Shown in pieces: positions 8,523-18,645 of a stretch of DNA of 64,000 bases. The DNA is taken from assembly GCF_900089955.1 (NCBI RefSeq), contig NZ_FLQX01000101.1, forward strand, positions 16,013 through 80,012. The letters are read 5' to 3'. The translations under genes were made by a program, and so were the position numbers. Source of the DNA: Candidatus Accumulibacter aalborgensis (GTDB taxonomy: Bacteria; Pseudomonadota; Gammaproteobacteria; Burkholderiales; Rhodocyclaceae). How positions within the stretch are numbered: the first letter of the stretch is position 1; each line of letters begins with the position of its first letter. The notes beneath the pieces were generated by a model, which did not search any database, had not been told where the DNA came from, and was given only the letters and a program-made list of their open reading frames with translations.

Positions 8523-9065
8523 ATGAACCATCGAATCGCTCCAGTGACACTGGCATTCTTTTCCGCGATCGCCGTTGCTCAGGACAGGCCGCGCTCGGCA
8601 GATGAACAATTGATACGCATGGTCAACGCGTACCGAGTCGAACAGGGTCTCAACCCAGTCGCAAGCTCACCTTCGCTGACCCAAGTGGCTGTGGACCATG
8701 TCAAGGATCTGGAGCGCATGCCACCAAACGGGCAATGCAACAACCACAGTTGGTCGTCGGCAGGGGACTGGACTTCCTGCTGTTACACCGCCGATCACGC
8801 TCAGGCCAGGTGCATGTGGGACAAACCTCGCGAAATCACTGGCGGGGTGTACCGCGGCAATGGCTACGAAATCGCCCATCACGGCTCGGGCGTTACCCCT
8901 GAAACGGCTCTCCGAGGCTGGCAAAGCAGCTCAGGGCATAACAGTGTGATAGTCAACAACGGTAAGTGGGCAGATGTTCACTGGAAGGCAATTGGAGCTG
9001 CGGTATCAGAACACTATGCCGTCGTATGGTTTGGCAAGGAGGCCGACCCGGCGATCGGCCGATAA
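8523..9065 (+). CDS. Exported CAP/SCP-domain protein
   Basis: The 180-residue protein has a signal peptide (MNHRIAPVTLAFFSAIAVAQ) and a CAP domain: LIRMVNAYRVEQGLNPV, then LTQVAVDHVKDLE, then HHGSGVTPETALRGWQSSSGH and a late AAVSEHYAVVWFG. Cysteines in the middle (QCNNH, CCYT, ARCMW) probably form disulfides. CAP proteins are exported and diverse, and the target here is unknown. The ATG at 8523 is chosen because it gives a clean signal peptide. A longer in-frame start at 8475 would bury it. Confidence 0.75.
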   Translation: MNHRIAPVTLAFFSAIAVAQDRPRSADEQLIRMVNAYRVEQGLNPVASSPSLTQVAVDHVKDLERMPPNGQCNNHSWSSAGDWTSCCYTADHAQARCMWDKPREITGGVYRGNGYEIAHHGSGVTPETALRGWQSSSGHNSVIVNNGKWADVHWKAIGAAVSEHYAVVWFGKEADPAIGR

Positions 9066-9070
9066 GTATT

Positions 9071-9100
9071 CGCGCTGGCCGTTGAACGGCGTCCAGCGCG
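9071..9100. terminator. Hairpin between convergent CAP gene and prc
   Basis: Arms CGCGCTGG (9071-9078) and CCAGCGCG (9093-9100) pair across a 14-base loop. It lies between two convergent stops, fitting a shared structure at the 3' ends. No strong T-run is present on either side. Confidence 0.4.
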
Positions 9101-9113
9101 GTGAGCAGCGAGT

Positions 9114-11264
9114 TCAGCGCATCTGGGTTTCCAGCGCGCTGGCTGCCGGCAGAATCTGCGCTGCTAGCCGCGGATCGGCTTTGAGCAGGCCGATCTCGTC
9201 GCTCAGAATATGGGCACTCTCGGTCAAGAGCACATCCTTGGCCTTCTTCTGCTCTTGTTCTTCAGCCAGATCGGCGCTCAGGGCGCGTTCGTTGGCCAGC
9301 AGGCCGTCGTCCTGGTGGGCCGCTTTCTGTGCGGTGGACTCGTTTTTGCCGGCACGCGATTTCTGTTTTGCCTCCTGCTTGTCGCGGTCGGCACGACGTT
9401 CCGTTTCGTTGAGCGAAATCTGGTTCTTCTTGCGCAGAGCCTTGAACTCGGCGATATCTTCGAGCAGGTATTGAAAGTCCTTGTCTTTTGCCACGCGCGC
9501 ATCGTGGCGGGAGCGCAGGACCGGAAGCACCGTCGTCACGCGGCCGGAGGGGGCAAAGTCAACGGCCTTGATCTGTGTCCAGGGCAGCGCGTTTTCGGAG
9601 CTTGCCTCGCGAAATTCGTCGGCTTCGCTCGTGCTCGGGAAAACGATGTCGGGGCTGACTCCGCGCAGTTGGGTGCTGCCCCCATTGACGCGAAAGAACT
9701 GGGCGATGGTCATCTTCAGCTCGCCCAGTGGCGATTTTTCCTCCTTGGCGACTTCGTTGAGGTGGATCACCGTCTGCACGGTGCCCTTGCCATAACTCTT
9801 TTCGCCGATGACCAGGCCGCGACCGTAGTCCTGGATCGCCGCAGCGACGATTTCCGATGCCGACGCCGAGCCACGATTGATCAGCACGGCGAGCGGACCG
9901 GCCCAGACGAAACCGCTGTGCTTGTCGTTTTCGATCCGCACTTGTCCTTGCGCATTGCGTTGCTGGACCACGGGCCCCTTGTCGATGAACAGGCCAGTCA
10001 AGTCGACCGCTTCGCTCAGCGAGCCGCCGCCGTTGTTGCGCAGATCGATCAGGACGCCGTCGACTTTCTCCTTTTTCAACTCGCCCAGCAGGCGCTCGAC
10101 GTCACGGGTGGCGCTCTTGTAGTTCGGGTCGCCTTTTCGGCGCGCGTCGAAATCTTCATAGAAAGTGGGCAGGGAAATGACGCCGATCCGGCGGGTGATC
10201 ATTCCGTCTCTGGTCTCGATGATCGACTTCTTCGCCGCTTGAGCTTCGATGCTGATCTTTGCGCGGCCCAGGGGAATCAGCGTCGGCTTGCCGTCGGGGC
10301 TGGCATCGGCCGGCAGGACCGAGAGCATCACGGTGGTGTCCTTTTCGCCGCGAATCAGTGCGACGACGTCGTCGATACGCCAGCCGAGTACATCCGTGAC
10401 CGGTGCCTGTGTTCCTTGCCCGACGCCGACGATCCTGTCGCCGACCTTGAGCTTTCCCGACAGAGCCGCCGGGCCGCCCGGAACGAGTTCACGAATCGTG
10501 GTGTACTCGTCGCGTTCCTGCAGCACAGCGCCGATGCCGACCAGCGACAGGCGCATCGAGATGTCAAAATCGTTTGCCGCGCGCGGCCCGAGGTAGTTGG
10601 TGTGCGGGTCCATGGCTGTCGCGTAGGCGTTCAGGAAGATCTGGAAAGCGTCCTCGCTCTTGATTCTGGCGTTGCGCGTCAGGTAGTTCTCATAGCGCTT
10701 GTCCAGGGTGGTGCGGATCGCCGCGTCGTCTTTCCCGGCCAGCTTCAGCCGCAGCCAATCGTTCTTGACGCGTTTGCGCCACAACTCCCGGATCTCGTCT
10801 TCGTTCTTCGCCCAGGGCACTTTATCGCGCACGTAGGGGTAGCTCTCTTTCAACGTGAAGTCAGGTTGTTGCTTGAGGAGCTGGCGTGCATAGGAGACCC
10901 TCTCGGCAAGACGCTGCCGCTGAAGGTTGAACATCGCAAACGGGATGCTCAGGTCCTGCTTGAGGATCGCGTCATCCAGTTGCGTCCGTGCGCTGGCAAA
11001 ACGGTCGATATCGGACTGCAGAAAGAAGTTCTTTTCCTTATCCAGCGATTCCACATAGTGGGCGAAGATCTTTTCCGACATGGCGTCGTCAAGCGGCGCG
11101 GCCTTGTAGTGGTAGCGCGTGAGGATCTGCGCGGACCACAGGGCGGCTTGCGCTTGCTGCGGCTGCGGAAGGAGCAGCGCCAGCTCGGAACCTTGGGGAT
11201 CGAGTGCCCACGCCGGGGCTGTGAGCAGCCAGGCGAGCAGAATCCATAACATCTTCTTCGTCAT
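9114..11264 (-). CDS. prc: Tail-specific periplasmic protease Prc (S41 family)
   Basis: The 716-residue protein has a signal peptide (MTKKMLWILLAWLLTAPAWA). It carries a long N-terminal TSP domain, a PDZ domain (RELVPGGPAALSGKLKVGDRIVGV, seen as VPGGPAALSG and KVGDRIVG), and the S41 catalytic core with LRNNGGGSLSEAVDLTGLF, then GSASASEIVAAA (catalytic Ser) and GEKSYGKGTVQ (catalytic Lys). The lysine-rich C-terminal DUF3340-like tail is also present. Prc trims C-termini of periplasmic proteins. A GGAGAGAG ribosome site sits 5 bases before the ATG. It is convergent with the CAP gene. Confidence 0.92.
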   Translation of the reverse strand: MTKKMLWILLAWLLTAPAWALDPQGSELALLLPQPQQAQAALWSAQILTRYHYKAAPLDDAMSEKIFAHYVESLDKEKNFFLQSDIDRFASARTQLDDAILKQDLSIPFAMFNLQRQRLAERVSYARQLLKQQPDFTLKESYPYVRDKVPWAKNEDEIRELWRKRVKNDWLRLKLAGKDDAAIRTTLDKRYENYLTRNARIKSEDAFQIFLNAYATAMDPHTNYLGPRAANDFDISMRLSLVGIGAVLQERDEYTTIRELVPGGPAALSGKLKVGDRIVGVGQGTQAPVTDVLGWRIDDVVALIRGEKDTTVMLSVLPADASPDGKPTLIPLGRAKISIEAQAAKKSIIETRDGMITRRIGVISLPTFYEDFDARRKGDPNYKSATRDVERLLGELKKEKVDGVLIDLRNNGGGSLSEAVDLTGLFIDKGPVVQQRNAQGQVRIENDKHSGFVWAGPLAVLINRGSASASEIVAAAIQDYGRGLVIGEKSYGKGTVQTVIHLNEVAKEEKSPLGELKMTIAQFFRVNGGSTQLRGVSPDIVFPSTSEADEFREASSENALPWTQIKAVDFAPSGRVTTVLPVLRSRHDARVAKDKDFQYLLEDIAEFKALRKKNQISLNETERRADRDKQEAKQKSRAGKNESTAQKAAHQDDGLLANERALSADLAEEQEQKKAKDVLLTESAHILSDEIGLLKADPRLAAQILPAASALETQMR

Positions 11265-11364
11265 TCACTCTCTCCGGAATTTTTCAGCGCGACGCGCCAA
11301 CGCGAGTTTCCCACATCTGGCGAACACCGTCGTATAGAATTCCCGGGTCACCTGGAGTTAGCGC

Positions 11365-12417
11365 ATGCATGTCCTGCCCATCGATAAACTCGCCGACGCG
11401 CTGCTCAAGCGCTGGTTGATCGGGCTTGGCCTGAGCTGTGTACTGTGGGTACTTGCCTACAGTCAATTGACCGCGTTTGCCGATGCGCTGGTCAGCGTGC
11501 TGGGTCTTTCGCGGCAAACGCACTTCGGCGAAGCGGTGCATTTTTTCTTCTATGATACCCCCAAGGTGCTCCTGCTACTGACGGGGATCGTCTTCGTCAT
11601 GGGAATCATCCAGACCTTCTTTTCGCCTGAGCGCACCCGGGCGCTGCTGTCCGGCAAACGCGAAGGCGTCGGCAATGTGCTGGCCGCAACGCTGGGCATC
11701 GTGACGCCGTTCTGCTCGTGCTCGGCGGTTCCTCTGTTCATCGGTTTCCTCTCCGCCGGCGTGCCGCTCGGGGTCACTTTCTCGTTCCTGATCGCGGCGC
11801 CGATGGTCAATGAAATAGCCCTGGCGCTCCTTTTCGGCATGTTCGGCTGGAAAGTGGCTGGCCTCTACCTCGGCCTGGGGCTGGTGGTGGCCATCGTCGC
11901 CGGTCTGGTGATCGGCAAGCTGAAGATGGAACGTCACCTCGAGGATTGGGTCCAGAAAATCCTTGCCGCTCCGCCTGCTCAGGTGCCCGGCGAGCGGATT
12001 TCCTGGCTGGAACGCTTCGCAGCGGGCGGTGCGCACGTGCGGGAAATCGTCGGCAAGGTCTGGCCGTACATTCTGGCGGGAATTGCTCTGGGTGCTGGCA
12101 TTCACGGTTACGTGCCGGAGGATTTCATGGCCTCGTTCATGGGCCGGGATGTCTGGTGGGCGGTGCCGGCAGCGGTTCTGCTCGGGGTACCGATGTATAC
12201 CAATGCCGCGGGGATCATTCCCATTGTCGAAGCGCTGATCGGCAAAGGCGCTGCGCTGGGTACGGTCCTGGCTTTCATGATGGCGGTGATCGCTCTTTCT
12301 GCGCCGGAGATGATCATTCTGAGGAAAGCACTGAAGCCGACCTTGATCGCCACCTTTGCCGGTGTCGTGGCGAGTGGCATTCTTGCTGTCGGCTACATTT
12401 TCAACTGGCTGTTATGA
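11365..12417 (+). CDS. Inner-membrane permease of the DUF318/ArsP (YraQ) family
   Basis: This 350-residue protein has about eight to ten membrane segments and the family motif TPFCSCSAVPLFIGFLSAG. The related segment VPMYTNAAGIIPIVEAL is in the second half. Members of this family export organo-arsenicals or are of unknown specificity. The gene is followed 23 bases later by a thioredoxin-fold protein, a common pairing. The substrate cannot be read from the sequence. Confidence 0.82.
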   Translation: MHVLPIDKLADALLKRWLIGLGLSCVLWVLAYSQLTAFADALVSVLGLSRQTHFGEAVHFFFYDTPKVLLLLTGIVFVMGIIQTFFSPERTRALLSGKREGVGNVLAATLGIVTPFCSCSAVPLFIGFLSAGVPLGVTFSFLIAAPMVNEIALALLFGMFGWKVAGLYLGLGLVVAIVAGLVIGKLKMERHLEDWVQKILAAPPAQVPGERISWLERFAAGGAHVREIVGKVWPYILAGIALGAGIHGYVPEDFMASFMGRDVWWAVPAAVLLGVPMYTNAAGIIPIVEALIGKGAALGTVLAFMMAVIALSAPEMIILRKALKPTLIATFAGVVASGILAVGYIFNWLL

Positions 12418-12440
12418 TTCGTGCTGAAAAAGGATAATCC

Positions 12441-12671
12441 ATGAAAAACATCAAGGTTCTCGGCACCGGCTGTGCCAACTGTCGCTCGACGGTTGCCCTG
12501 GTCGAGGCGGTGGCCAGGGAAAAGGGTGCCGAGGTGACGATCGAGAAGGTCGAGAGCCTGCCCGATATAATGCGTTATGGCGTTATATCCACCCCCGGCG
12601 TGGTGCTCGACGGGAAGGTCGTGCATGCCGGAGGCGTGCCCACGCGCAGCAAGGTCGAAGGTTGGTTCTGA
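12441..12671 (+). CDS. Thioredoxin-fold redox-active disulfide protein
   Basis: The 76-residue minimal thioredoxin has the active site GCANCRST near the N-terminus and the cis-proline loop STPGVVLDGKVV. It belongs to the small redox-active disulfide family often encoded next to DUF318 permeases, so a redox role on the permease or its substrate is likely. A ribosome site (AAGGA) precedes the ATG. Confidence 0.85.
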   Translation: MKNIKVLGTGCANCRSTVALVEAVAREKGAEVTIEKVESLPDIMRYGVISTPGVVLDGKVVHAGGVPTRSKVEGWF

Positions 12672-12679
12672 ACAGGGTA

Positions 12680-12707
12680 AACGGCGAGAGCCGCGGTTCT
12701 TGCCGTT
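12680..12707. terminator. Hairpin between convergent thioredoxin-like gene and CoA-transferase
   Basis: Arms AACGGC and GCCGTT frame an inner stem that pairs with G-U wobbles around a GCG centre. It lies in the 89-base gap between two convergent stops, so it is a plausible shared terminator. Confidence 0.45.
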
Positions 12708-12760
12708 CTGCCATGGGCCAGCCGGGTCCAATTCACACCTTCCCGTGAGCCAGTCCGGAC

Positions 12761-14764
12761 TTATCCTTCCCTGACGTGCGCTTCGGCCTCGGCCGCCGTT
12801 TCATAGCTGCGCGCGGCGATCTTCCGCTTCTCCAGCGCCTCGCCCAGCTTGGCGCGCAGGAAGGTATTGGAGGTAAACCGCGTCACGTTATGGTAGTGGG
12901 TTTCGACTACCTCCTTGACCATCTCGATGTAGTCGTCGACGAGTTCGGGAAGGATGGAAAAGCGGTCATAATTGACGATCGCATAGACCTTGTGGCCGAC
13001 CGGCGCGAGCTTGTCCCGGACCGCATGCTGAACGCGTTGGATGTCACTCTGGTTGCGAATGCTCAGACCCTCGAAGTTGAGGAAGAAGAGGTTCTTGGCG
13101 GCATCGTACGAGAGGCGATCGGCCATCGGAATGGCGAGCATTTCCGACCGGAGTTTCATCGGCTCTTCGCAGAAAATCCGGCCGTCCATCAGCGCGGGTT
13201 CGCAGTGCATTACCGGAACGAAATCCATGCGGTCGAGGATGTCCTTCTGTAGATCGACACCGGGGGCGATCTCGATCAGTTCCAGCCCTTCGGAGCAGAG
13301 CCGGAAGACACAGCGCTCGGTCACGTAGAGGACGGTCATGCCACTCTTCAGCGCCTGCGGGCCGCTGAAAGTCCGGTGCTCGACCTGGTCGACAAACTTT
13401 ACGGCCTTGCCGTCCTCGAGGATGCGCAGTTTGCCGTCCTCGAGCGCAACTTCGAGGCTGCCGGCAGTGAATGTACCGACAAAGACCACTTTCTTGGCGT
13501 TCTGGGAAATGTTGATGAAGCCGCCGGCACCGGCCAGGCGCGGGCCGAATTTGGAGACATTGAGGTTGCCCTCCTTGTCCGCCTGCGCGAGGCCAAGAAA
13601 CGCAATGTCCAGGCCGCCACCGTCGTAGAAGTCGAACTGGCTCGGCTGATCGATGATCGCTGCGGCATTGGTCGATGCCCCGAAGTTGAGGCCGCCGGCC
13701 GGGATGCCGCCGATCACGCCGGGTTCGGCGGTCATCGTCATCAGGTCGGAGATTTGCTCCTCGGCGGCGATATTGGCCACTCCTTCCGGCATGCCGATGC
13801 CGAGATTGACGACGGCATTGGCCTTGAGCTCAAACGCCGCCCGACGACAGATGATCTTGCGCTCGCTCATCGGCATCGCGGCAATGGCCGACAGCGGCAC
13901 CCTGATCTCGCCGGCAAAAGCCGCACTATACTGTTCGGCGAAGGTCTGCATGTGGTATTCGGGTTTTTCGGCGACCACCACGCAATCGACCAGAATGCCC
14001 GGTATCTTGACCTGCCGCGGATTGAGAGTGCCACGTTCGGCAATGCGCTCGACCTGGACGATGACGATACCGCCCGAGTTCCTGGCGGCCATCGCAATGG
14101 CTTGCGCTTCCAGGGTCAACGCTTCCTTTTCCATGGTTACGTTGCCATCAGGGTCGGCCGTCGTGCCGCGGATGATGCCGACATTGATCGGGAACGCCTT
14201 GTAGAAGAGGTATTCCTCGCCGTCGATCTCCATCACGCGAACGATATCTGCGGTCGTCTTGTCGTTCAGCTTGCCGCCCCCGAAACGCGGGTCGACAAAG
14301 GTTCCCAGGCCGACGCGAGTGATCGTTCCCGGCTTGCCGGCGGCGATATCACGATAGAGGTGGGTGATCACGCCTTGCGGCAGGTTGTAGGCCTCGATTC
14401 GATTCGCCACCGCCAGTTGCTGCAGCGTGGGCACCAGCCCCCAGTGTCCGCCGATGACGCGGCTGACCAGGCCGTCGTGGCCGAAGTGGTTGAGTCCGCG
14501 AGTCTTGCCGTCACCCTGTCCGGCCGCGTACACCAGGGTCAGGTTGCAGGGCCGGCCGAGGCCGTGGACGTCCTCACTCTCACCTTCGAGAAAAAGCTCT
14601 TCCAGGGCAATGGCGATATTCTCGGCGAAGCCGATACCGACGAAACCGCCGGTCGCGACGGTATCGCCATCGCGAATCAAACGCACCGCGTCGCGCGGGG
14701 AGACCACCTTGCCGGTATCGGAAGCGCGTAACGACGAGGCCATGGGATGATTGGCAAGAGGCAT
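12761..14764 (-). CDS. Acyl-CoA:carboxylate CoA-transferase (fused alpha/beta, YdiF/propionate CoA-transferase-like)
   Basis: This 667-residue protein fuses both CoA-transferase halves. The first starts with [26 protein letters not shown]. The second has [19 protein letters not shown] and [15 protein letters not shown], where the glutamate before PG is the likely catalytic residue. The enzyme moves CoA between short-chain acids. The ATG at 14764 has a GGAG ribosome site 7-10 bases upstream, and a longer in-frame start lacks one. It follows a GntP permease in the same direction after 37 bases, suggesting uptake and activation of a short-chain acid. Confidence 0.85.
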   Translation of the reverse strand: MPLANHPMASSLRASDTGKVVSPRDAVRLIRDGDTVATGGFVGIGFAENIAIALEELFLEGESEDVHGLGRPCNLTLVYAAGQGDGKTRGLNHFGHDGLVSRVIGGHWGLVPTLQQLAVANRIEAYNLPQGVITHLYRDIAAGKPGTITRVGLGTFVDPRFGGGKLNDKTTADIVRVMEIDGEEYLFYKAFPINVGIIRGTTADPDGNVTMEKEALTLEAQAIAMAARNSGGIVIVQVERIAERGTLNPRQVKIPGILVDCVVVAEKPEYHMQTFAEQYSAAFAGEIRVPLSAIAAMPMSERKIICRRAAFELKANAVVNLGIGMPEGVANIAAEEQISDLMTMTAEPGVIGGIPAGGLNFGASTNAAAIIDQPSQFDFYDGGGLDIAFLGLAQADKEGNLNVSKFGPRLAGAGGFINISQNAKKVVFVGTFTAGSLEVALEDGKLRILEDGKAVKFVDQVEHRTFSGPQALKSGMTVLYVTERCVFRLCSEGLELIEIAPGVDLQKDILDRMDFVPVMHCEPALMDGRIFCEEPMKLRSEMLAIPMADRLSYDAAKNLFFLNFEGLSIRNQSDIQRVQHAVRDKLAPVGHKVYAIVNYDRFSILPELVDDYIEMVKEVVETHYHNVTRFTSNTFLRAKLGEALEKRKIAARSYETAAEAEAHVREG

Positions 14765-14801
14765 GACTTGTCTCCAGTGGAGTGATGGCTTGCGGATGGA
14801 A

Positions 14802-16199
14802 TCAGACAATCCCGGTCGCGTAGTACACGGCGATGATCACGAAAACGGCCATGGTCTTGATGATGGTGATCGCGAAAATGTCCTTGTACGACTGTTTGTG
14901 CGTCAGGCCGGTGACCGCCAGCAGGGTAATGACCGCGCCGTTGTGCGGCAGCGTGTCCATGCCGCCGGAGGCCATCGCCGCGACGCGGTGGAAGACTTCC
15001 AGCGGGATGCCTGCGGCGTGCGCGTTGGCGATGAAGGTCTCCGACATGGCGGCCAGCGCAATACTCATGCCTCCAGACGCCGAGCCGGTGATGCCGGCGA
15101 GCGAAGTGACGGTGATCGCTTCGTTGATCAACGGGTTCGGAATCGCCCCGAGCGCGTTGGCGATGACCAGGAAGCCTGGCAGGGCGGCAATGACGGCGCC
15201 GAAACCGTACTCCGATGCCGTGTTGATCGACGCCAGCAGGGCGCCGGCGACCGCCGATTTGGAGCCTTCGGCGAACTTGCTGAGCACGGTCTTGCCGGCG
15301 AAAATGAAGACCGTCAGGATGCCGACCAGCAACGCTCCTTCGACGGCCCAGATGGCGGCGATGCTGGAGATGCTCTGCACCACCGGCTTGACCGTGCCGA
15401 TGACCGCCGGAAGGAAGGAGACTTCCTTGCCGTAGAGGTCCGGAATGATGTTGGTGAACACCTTGTTCACCACGCCGACCATGACCAGCGGCAGGATGGC
15501 GATCCACGGGTTGGCCAGGTTCTCGTGCTCGAAAGCGACTGGTTCGTTCAGCAGGTCAGTACCGTAGCCTTCATTCGCCGCCAGTGCGCGGCGGCGCATC
15601 CATTCGAGATAGGCCATGCCGCAGGTCATGATGAACACCGCGCCGATCACTCCTAGCCAGGGTGCCGCCCAGGTCGTCGTTTTGAAGAAGGTCGTCGGGA
15701 TGATGTTCTGGATCTGCGGCGTGCCAGGCAGGGCGTCCATGGTGATCGTAAACGCCCCGAGGGCGATCGTTCCCGGGATCAACCGTTTGGGAATTCGGCT
15801 CGCCTTGAACATTTCGGCGGCGAACGGATAAACGGCAAAAACCACGACGAACAGCGAGACGCCACCGTAAGTCAGAATCGCGCAGACCAGGACAATCGAC
15901 AGCATCGCCCGTTGCGGACCGAGCAGATTGATCACCGAAGCGACGATCGACTTCGAGAAACCGGACAGTTCGATCACCTTGCCGAACACCGCGCCGAGCA
16001 GGAATACGGGGAAGTAGTTCTTCACAAAGCCGACCATCTTGTCCATGAACAGGCCGGTAAACATCGGCGCGACCATGCCGGGGTCGGTGAGCAGCACTGC
16101 GCCGAGTGCCGCCACTGGCGCAAAAAGGATGACACTGTAGCCGCGGTAAGCGACAAACATGAGGAAGCACAAGGCTGCCAGAACGATCACAAAATCCAT
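14802..16199 (-). CDS. GntP-family permease
   Basis: This 465-residue, highly hydrophobic transporter has about 12 segments and the GntP-type signatures [34 protein letters not shown] and [17 protein letters not shown]. Family members are proton symporters for gluconate, hydroxy acids or short-chain fatty acids. The CoA-transferase directly downstream argues for a short-chain acid or hydroxy acid rather than gluconate, which is inference. The gene appears intact. Confidence 0.85.
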   Translation of the reverse strand: MDFVIVLAALCFLMFVAYRGYSVILFAPVAALGAVLLTDPGMVAPMFTGLFMDKMVGFVKNYFPVFLLGAVFGKVIELSGFSKSIVASVINLLGPQRAMLSIVLVCAILTYGGVSLFVVVFAVYPFAAEMFKASRIPKRLIPGTIALGAFTITMDALPGTPQIQNIIPTTFFKTTTWAAPWLGVIGAVFIMTCGMAYLEWMRRRALAANEGYGTDLLNEPVAFEHENLANPWIAILPLVMVGVVNKVFTNIIPDLYGKEVSFLPAVIGTVKPVVQSISSIAAIWAVEGALLVGILTVFIFAGKTVLSKFAEGSKSAVAGALLASINTASEYGFGAVIAALPGFLVIANALGAIPNPLINEAITVTSLAGITGSASGGMSIALAAMSETFIANAHAAGIPLEVFHRVAAMASGGMDTLPHNGAVITLLAVTGLTHKQSYKDIFAITIIKTMAVFVIIAVYYATGIV

Positions 16200-16486
16200 T
16201 GCTGTTTTTCCTCTCCACCTAATGAATCAAAGGTAGCGGGCTGTCGGAAAACCGTGTTGCCCGCTCGCTGCTTGCTACTGTTTACTGGTGACCGTTGGTC
16301 ATTCTGACCCGAGCGTTTTGTGGGCAGCGGCAGTCTGCACCCAGACTGACTGTAAACGCAACCCTGATGTTATTGTCGTTTCGGAAAGGCGCAGGAACTG
16401 CTAGACTCGAACGAGCCTACGGACACCCGTGGAGCGTGGCTATTTTTTCGGCGCAGGCCGGCGCCAACCGACCAGGAGGAGACAGC

Positions 16487-17002
16487 ATGGGTTTTTTTGA
16501 TTTTGTCAAGGAAGCAGGCGAGAAGCTCTTTCATGCCAAGGACGCCGAGGCCGCTTCCGACGCAGTGGCCAGCGCGCCCGGTGACGATGACGCCAAGGCA
16601 CGACTCGATGAGATGAACCGCACGGCGGGGGACGCCATCGAGGCCTACATCAATACCCAGGATCTGACGGTGACGGGGCTGACCGTGACCTTCGACGGCG
16701 CCACCTCGACGGCAACGGTCTTCGGTGTCGCCGGCGACCAGGCGAGCAAGGAGAAAATCCTGCTCTGCTGTGGCAACGTGACCGGCGTTTCCCAGGTCAA
16801 CGACATGATGTCGGTTGATCAGAGCGAGCCGGAAGCCACCTTCTACACCGTCGTTTCGGGTGACAACCTGTCGAAGATCGCCAAGCAGCACTACGACAAT
16901 GCGAACAAGTACATGGTGATTTTCGAGGCCAACCAGCCGATGCTCAGCCACCCGGACAAGATCTATCCCGGGCAGGTGCTGCGGATTCCGCCGCTGGAGT
17001 AA
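16487..17002 (+). CDS. kbp: BON and LysM domain protein, Kbp-like
   Basis: The 171-residue protein begins MGFFDFVKEAGEKLF, as in E. coli Kbp (YgaU). A BON-like domain in the middle includes GLTVTFDGATSTATVFG and CCGNVTGVSQVNDMM. A C-terminal LysM domain runs from TFYTVVSGDNLSKIAKQHY to YPGQVLRIPP. Kbp is a cytoplasmic potassium-sensing protein in E. coli. The ATG at 16487 has an AGGAGGAG ribosome site. It is monocistronic by spacing. Confidence 0.85.
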   Translation: MGFFDFVKEAGEKLFHAKDAEAASDAVASAPGDDDAKARLDEMNRTAGDAIEAYINTQDLTVTGLTVTFDGATSTATVFGVAGDQASKEKILLCCGNVTGVSQVNDMMSVDQSEPEATFYTVVSGDNLSKIAKQHYDNANKYMVIFEANQPMLSHPDKIYPGQVLRIPPLE

Positions 17003-17154
17003 GGTAAGGCTGGCTTTCCAGGCGACGAAGCGGCCCGAAGTGCAAGGGCGGGTCTTCGTGGGTGCTGGCAGGCAGCGTGCTCGCTGCGCCAGACTGGCAG
17101 GTCGCCACCGCGCGACCTGCTTTCGCCTTCCGCCATATTGGTAAGGAGTGGGCA

Positions 17155-17406
17155 ATGGGAATCGTGTGGACGATTGTTCTTGGTTTTGTCATTGGCGTGA
17201 TTGCCAAACTGATTCATCCCGGCAAGGAGAACATGGGCTTCATTGTCACTGTGCTGCTCGGCATCGGCGGGTCCTTCCTTGCCGGTGCGGTCGGTCAGTT
17301 CTTCGGCTGGTACCGGGCCGGGGAGGGGGCTGGATTCATCGCCTCGGTGATCATGGCGATCCTGCTGCTGGTCATTTACGGCAAGGTACGCGGCGGCTCG
17401 TCATAG
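17155..17406 (+). CDS. GlsB/YeaQ/YmgE-family small membrane protein
   Basis: The 83-residue protein has three membrane segments and family features IGVIAKLIHPGKENMGFI and GIGGSFLAGAVGQFFGWY. These proteins are associated with general stress response, with mechanism unknown. An AAGGAG ribosome site precedes the ATG at 17155, which fixes the start despite an open frame upstream. Confidence 0.85.
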   Translation: MGIVWTIVLGFVIGVIAKLIHPGKENMGFIVTVLLGIGGSFLAGAVGQFFGWYRAGEGAGFIASVIMAILLLVIYGKVRGGSS

Positions 17407-17449
17407 TCCTGCCGGACATCGCGGGGGCAGCGGGCTGTCTGATCTCGGG

Positions 17450-18511
17450 CTACTGACCAGAGGCCTGACGAGGCGTCGCCAGACGGCCGATCATCGCCCG
17501 CACGGCGGCGATCTGCCGGCCATCGCGAGTGGCGTAGCCGTCGCCGGAATAGCCCCACCAGTCCCAACAGGCAAACGGGTTGTTCAGCCACTTCCACGAC
17601 CCCATCGCCAGGCCGACGCGCGGGACGGTCTGCGGGTAGAGGACGATGATCCGGTTGCTATCCGCCCAGGCGTTGTAGCCGGCGCCATCGACGAAACGCC
17701 GCCCGATCTGCGCGGCGCTCTGACGACAACCGTGGAATGCGACGTGTATCCGGCAAGGCGAGCTACGGCACGACCGTGGCACATGAACATAGCCTTCGAC
17801 GGCCAGCCCGGCGTCGATAGCCTTGCCGTCGACGAAGGGGCGCTGGTCGAAGCTCAGCATCTCGCCAGCCGCCGTCGGTGGCTGCAGCGGGCCAAGCAGA
17901 TGGGCGAGGATTTCACCCGCCGCATCGAGGTCGCCGCAACGGTTGATGAAAGGCGTTTGCGCGCCGTCGCAGGCGTTGGCTTGCGGATCGGCGACCGAGA
18001 TCATCGCGTGTCCGGCGGCGGGCAGCTTGACGTAGCGAATCGCTGCCGGACTGAGCCAATGGCCGTAGAACTCGGCCAGCCGATCCATCACCGGCGTCGT
18101 CACCTGGTCATCCTTGCCACCCGAGAAGAGCCACACCCGGTCATCGCGCAGGTTGTCGAGGGGATCGATGCGCCCGGCGCGCGCCAGGTTTTCGGCGCGC
18201 TGCCGCAACTCCGCCAGCGATGGCAGCGGCGCCCAGGACGAAGGCGACATGCAACTGGTCAGCGCGCGCCACGTCGATCCTTCGGCGCAATCGTACGGTC
18301 CGCCGGCAATGACACCGGCGCCGCGCACCAGCTTCGAGTGCGCTACCTGAAACTGGACCGCCATGTAGGCCCCCGACGAGACGCCGGAGACGGTCAGGCC
18401 GCTGAGGTCGGCGCCAAGCCCGGGCAGTGCCGGTGCAGCGACGGCCGTTCCGACCGCCAGGCCGAGGGCGGAAAGGGGTGGCAAAAGGCTTCGCCAGGCG
18501 GGTGCAGTCAT
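17450..18511 (-). CDS. Exported PHB-depolymerase-like esterase
   Basis: The 353-residue protein has a signal peptide ending near AVAAPA (residue 26). A lipase-box-like SGVSSGAYMAVQ at residues 42-53 supplies the nucleophile. Later segments include LFSGGKDDQVTTP, LPAAGHAMISV and HVAFHGCRQSAAQIG, which fit the alpha/beta-hydrolase fold of short-chain PHB depolymerases and related esterases. It is predicted to act outside the cytoplasm on polyhydroxybutyrate or similar oligoesters. Substrate is inferred from family only. Confidence 0.8.
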   Translation of the reverse strand: MTAPAWRSLLPPLSALGLAVGTAVAAPALPGLGADLSGLTVSGVSSGAYMAVQFQVAHSKLVRGAGVIAGGPYDCAEGSTWRALTSCMSPSSWAPLPSLAELRQRAENLARAGRIDPLDNLRDDRVWLFSGGKDDQVTTPVMDRLAEFYGHWLSPAAIRYVKLPAAGHAMISVADPQANACDGAQTPFINRCGDLDAAGEILAHLLGPLQPPTAAGEMLSFDQRPFVDGKAIDAGLAVEGYVHVPRSCRSSPCRIHVAFHGCRQSAAQIGRRFVDGAGYNAWADSNRIIVLYPQTVPRVGLAMGSWKWLNNPFACWDWWGYSGDGYATRDGRQIAAVRAMIGRLATPRQASGQ

Positions 18512-18645
18512 CGTGGTACTCCGGGCTGATAAACAAACGCTGCGCAGCGAATGCTGGCAGACGGTAGGGATCCTGAGTCGCTGGCGCGATTTTCACCTTA
18601 AACTGCCGGCTCGACCACTCTTCACCGCGGCCAGCGCGGATCATT

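Noticed and set aside
9210..11249. A 679-codon plus-strand frame opposite the tail-specific protease
   Set aside because: No known motifs, whereas the minus strand has a complete S41 protease with signal peptide and ribosome site.
13376..14731. A 451-codon plus-strand frame opposite the CoA-transferase
   Set aside because: Shadow of the minus-strand coding sequence, rich in residues typical of antisense reading.
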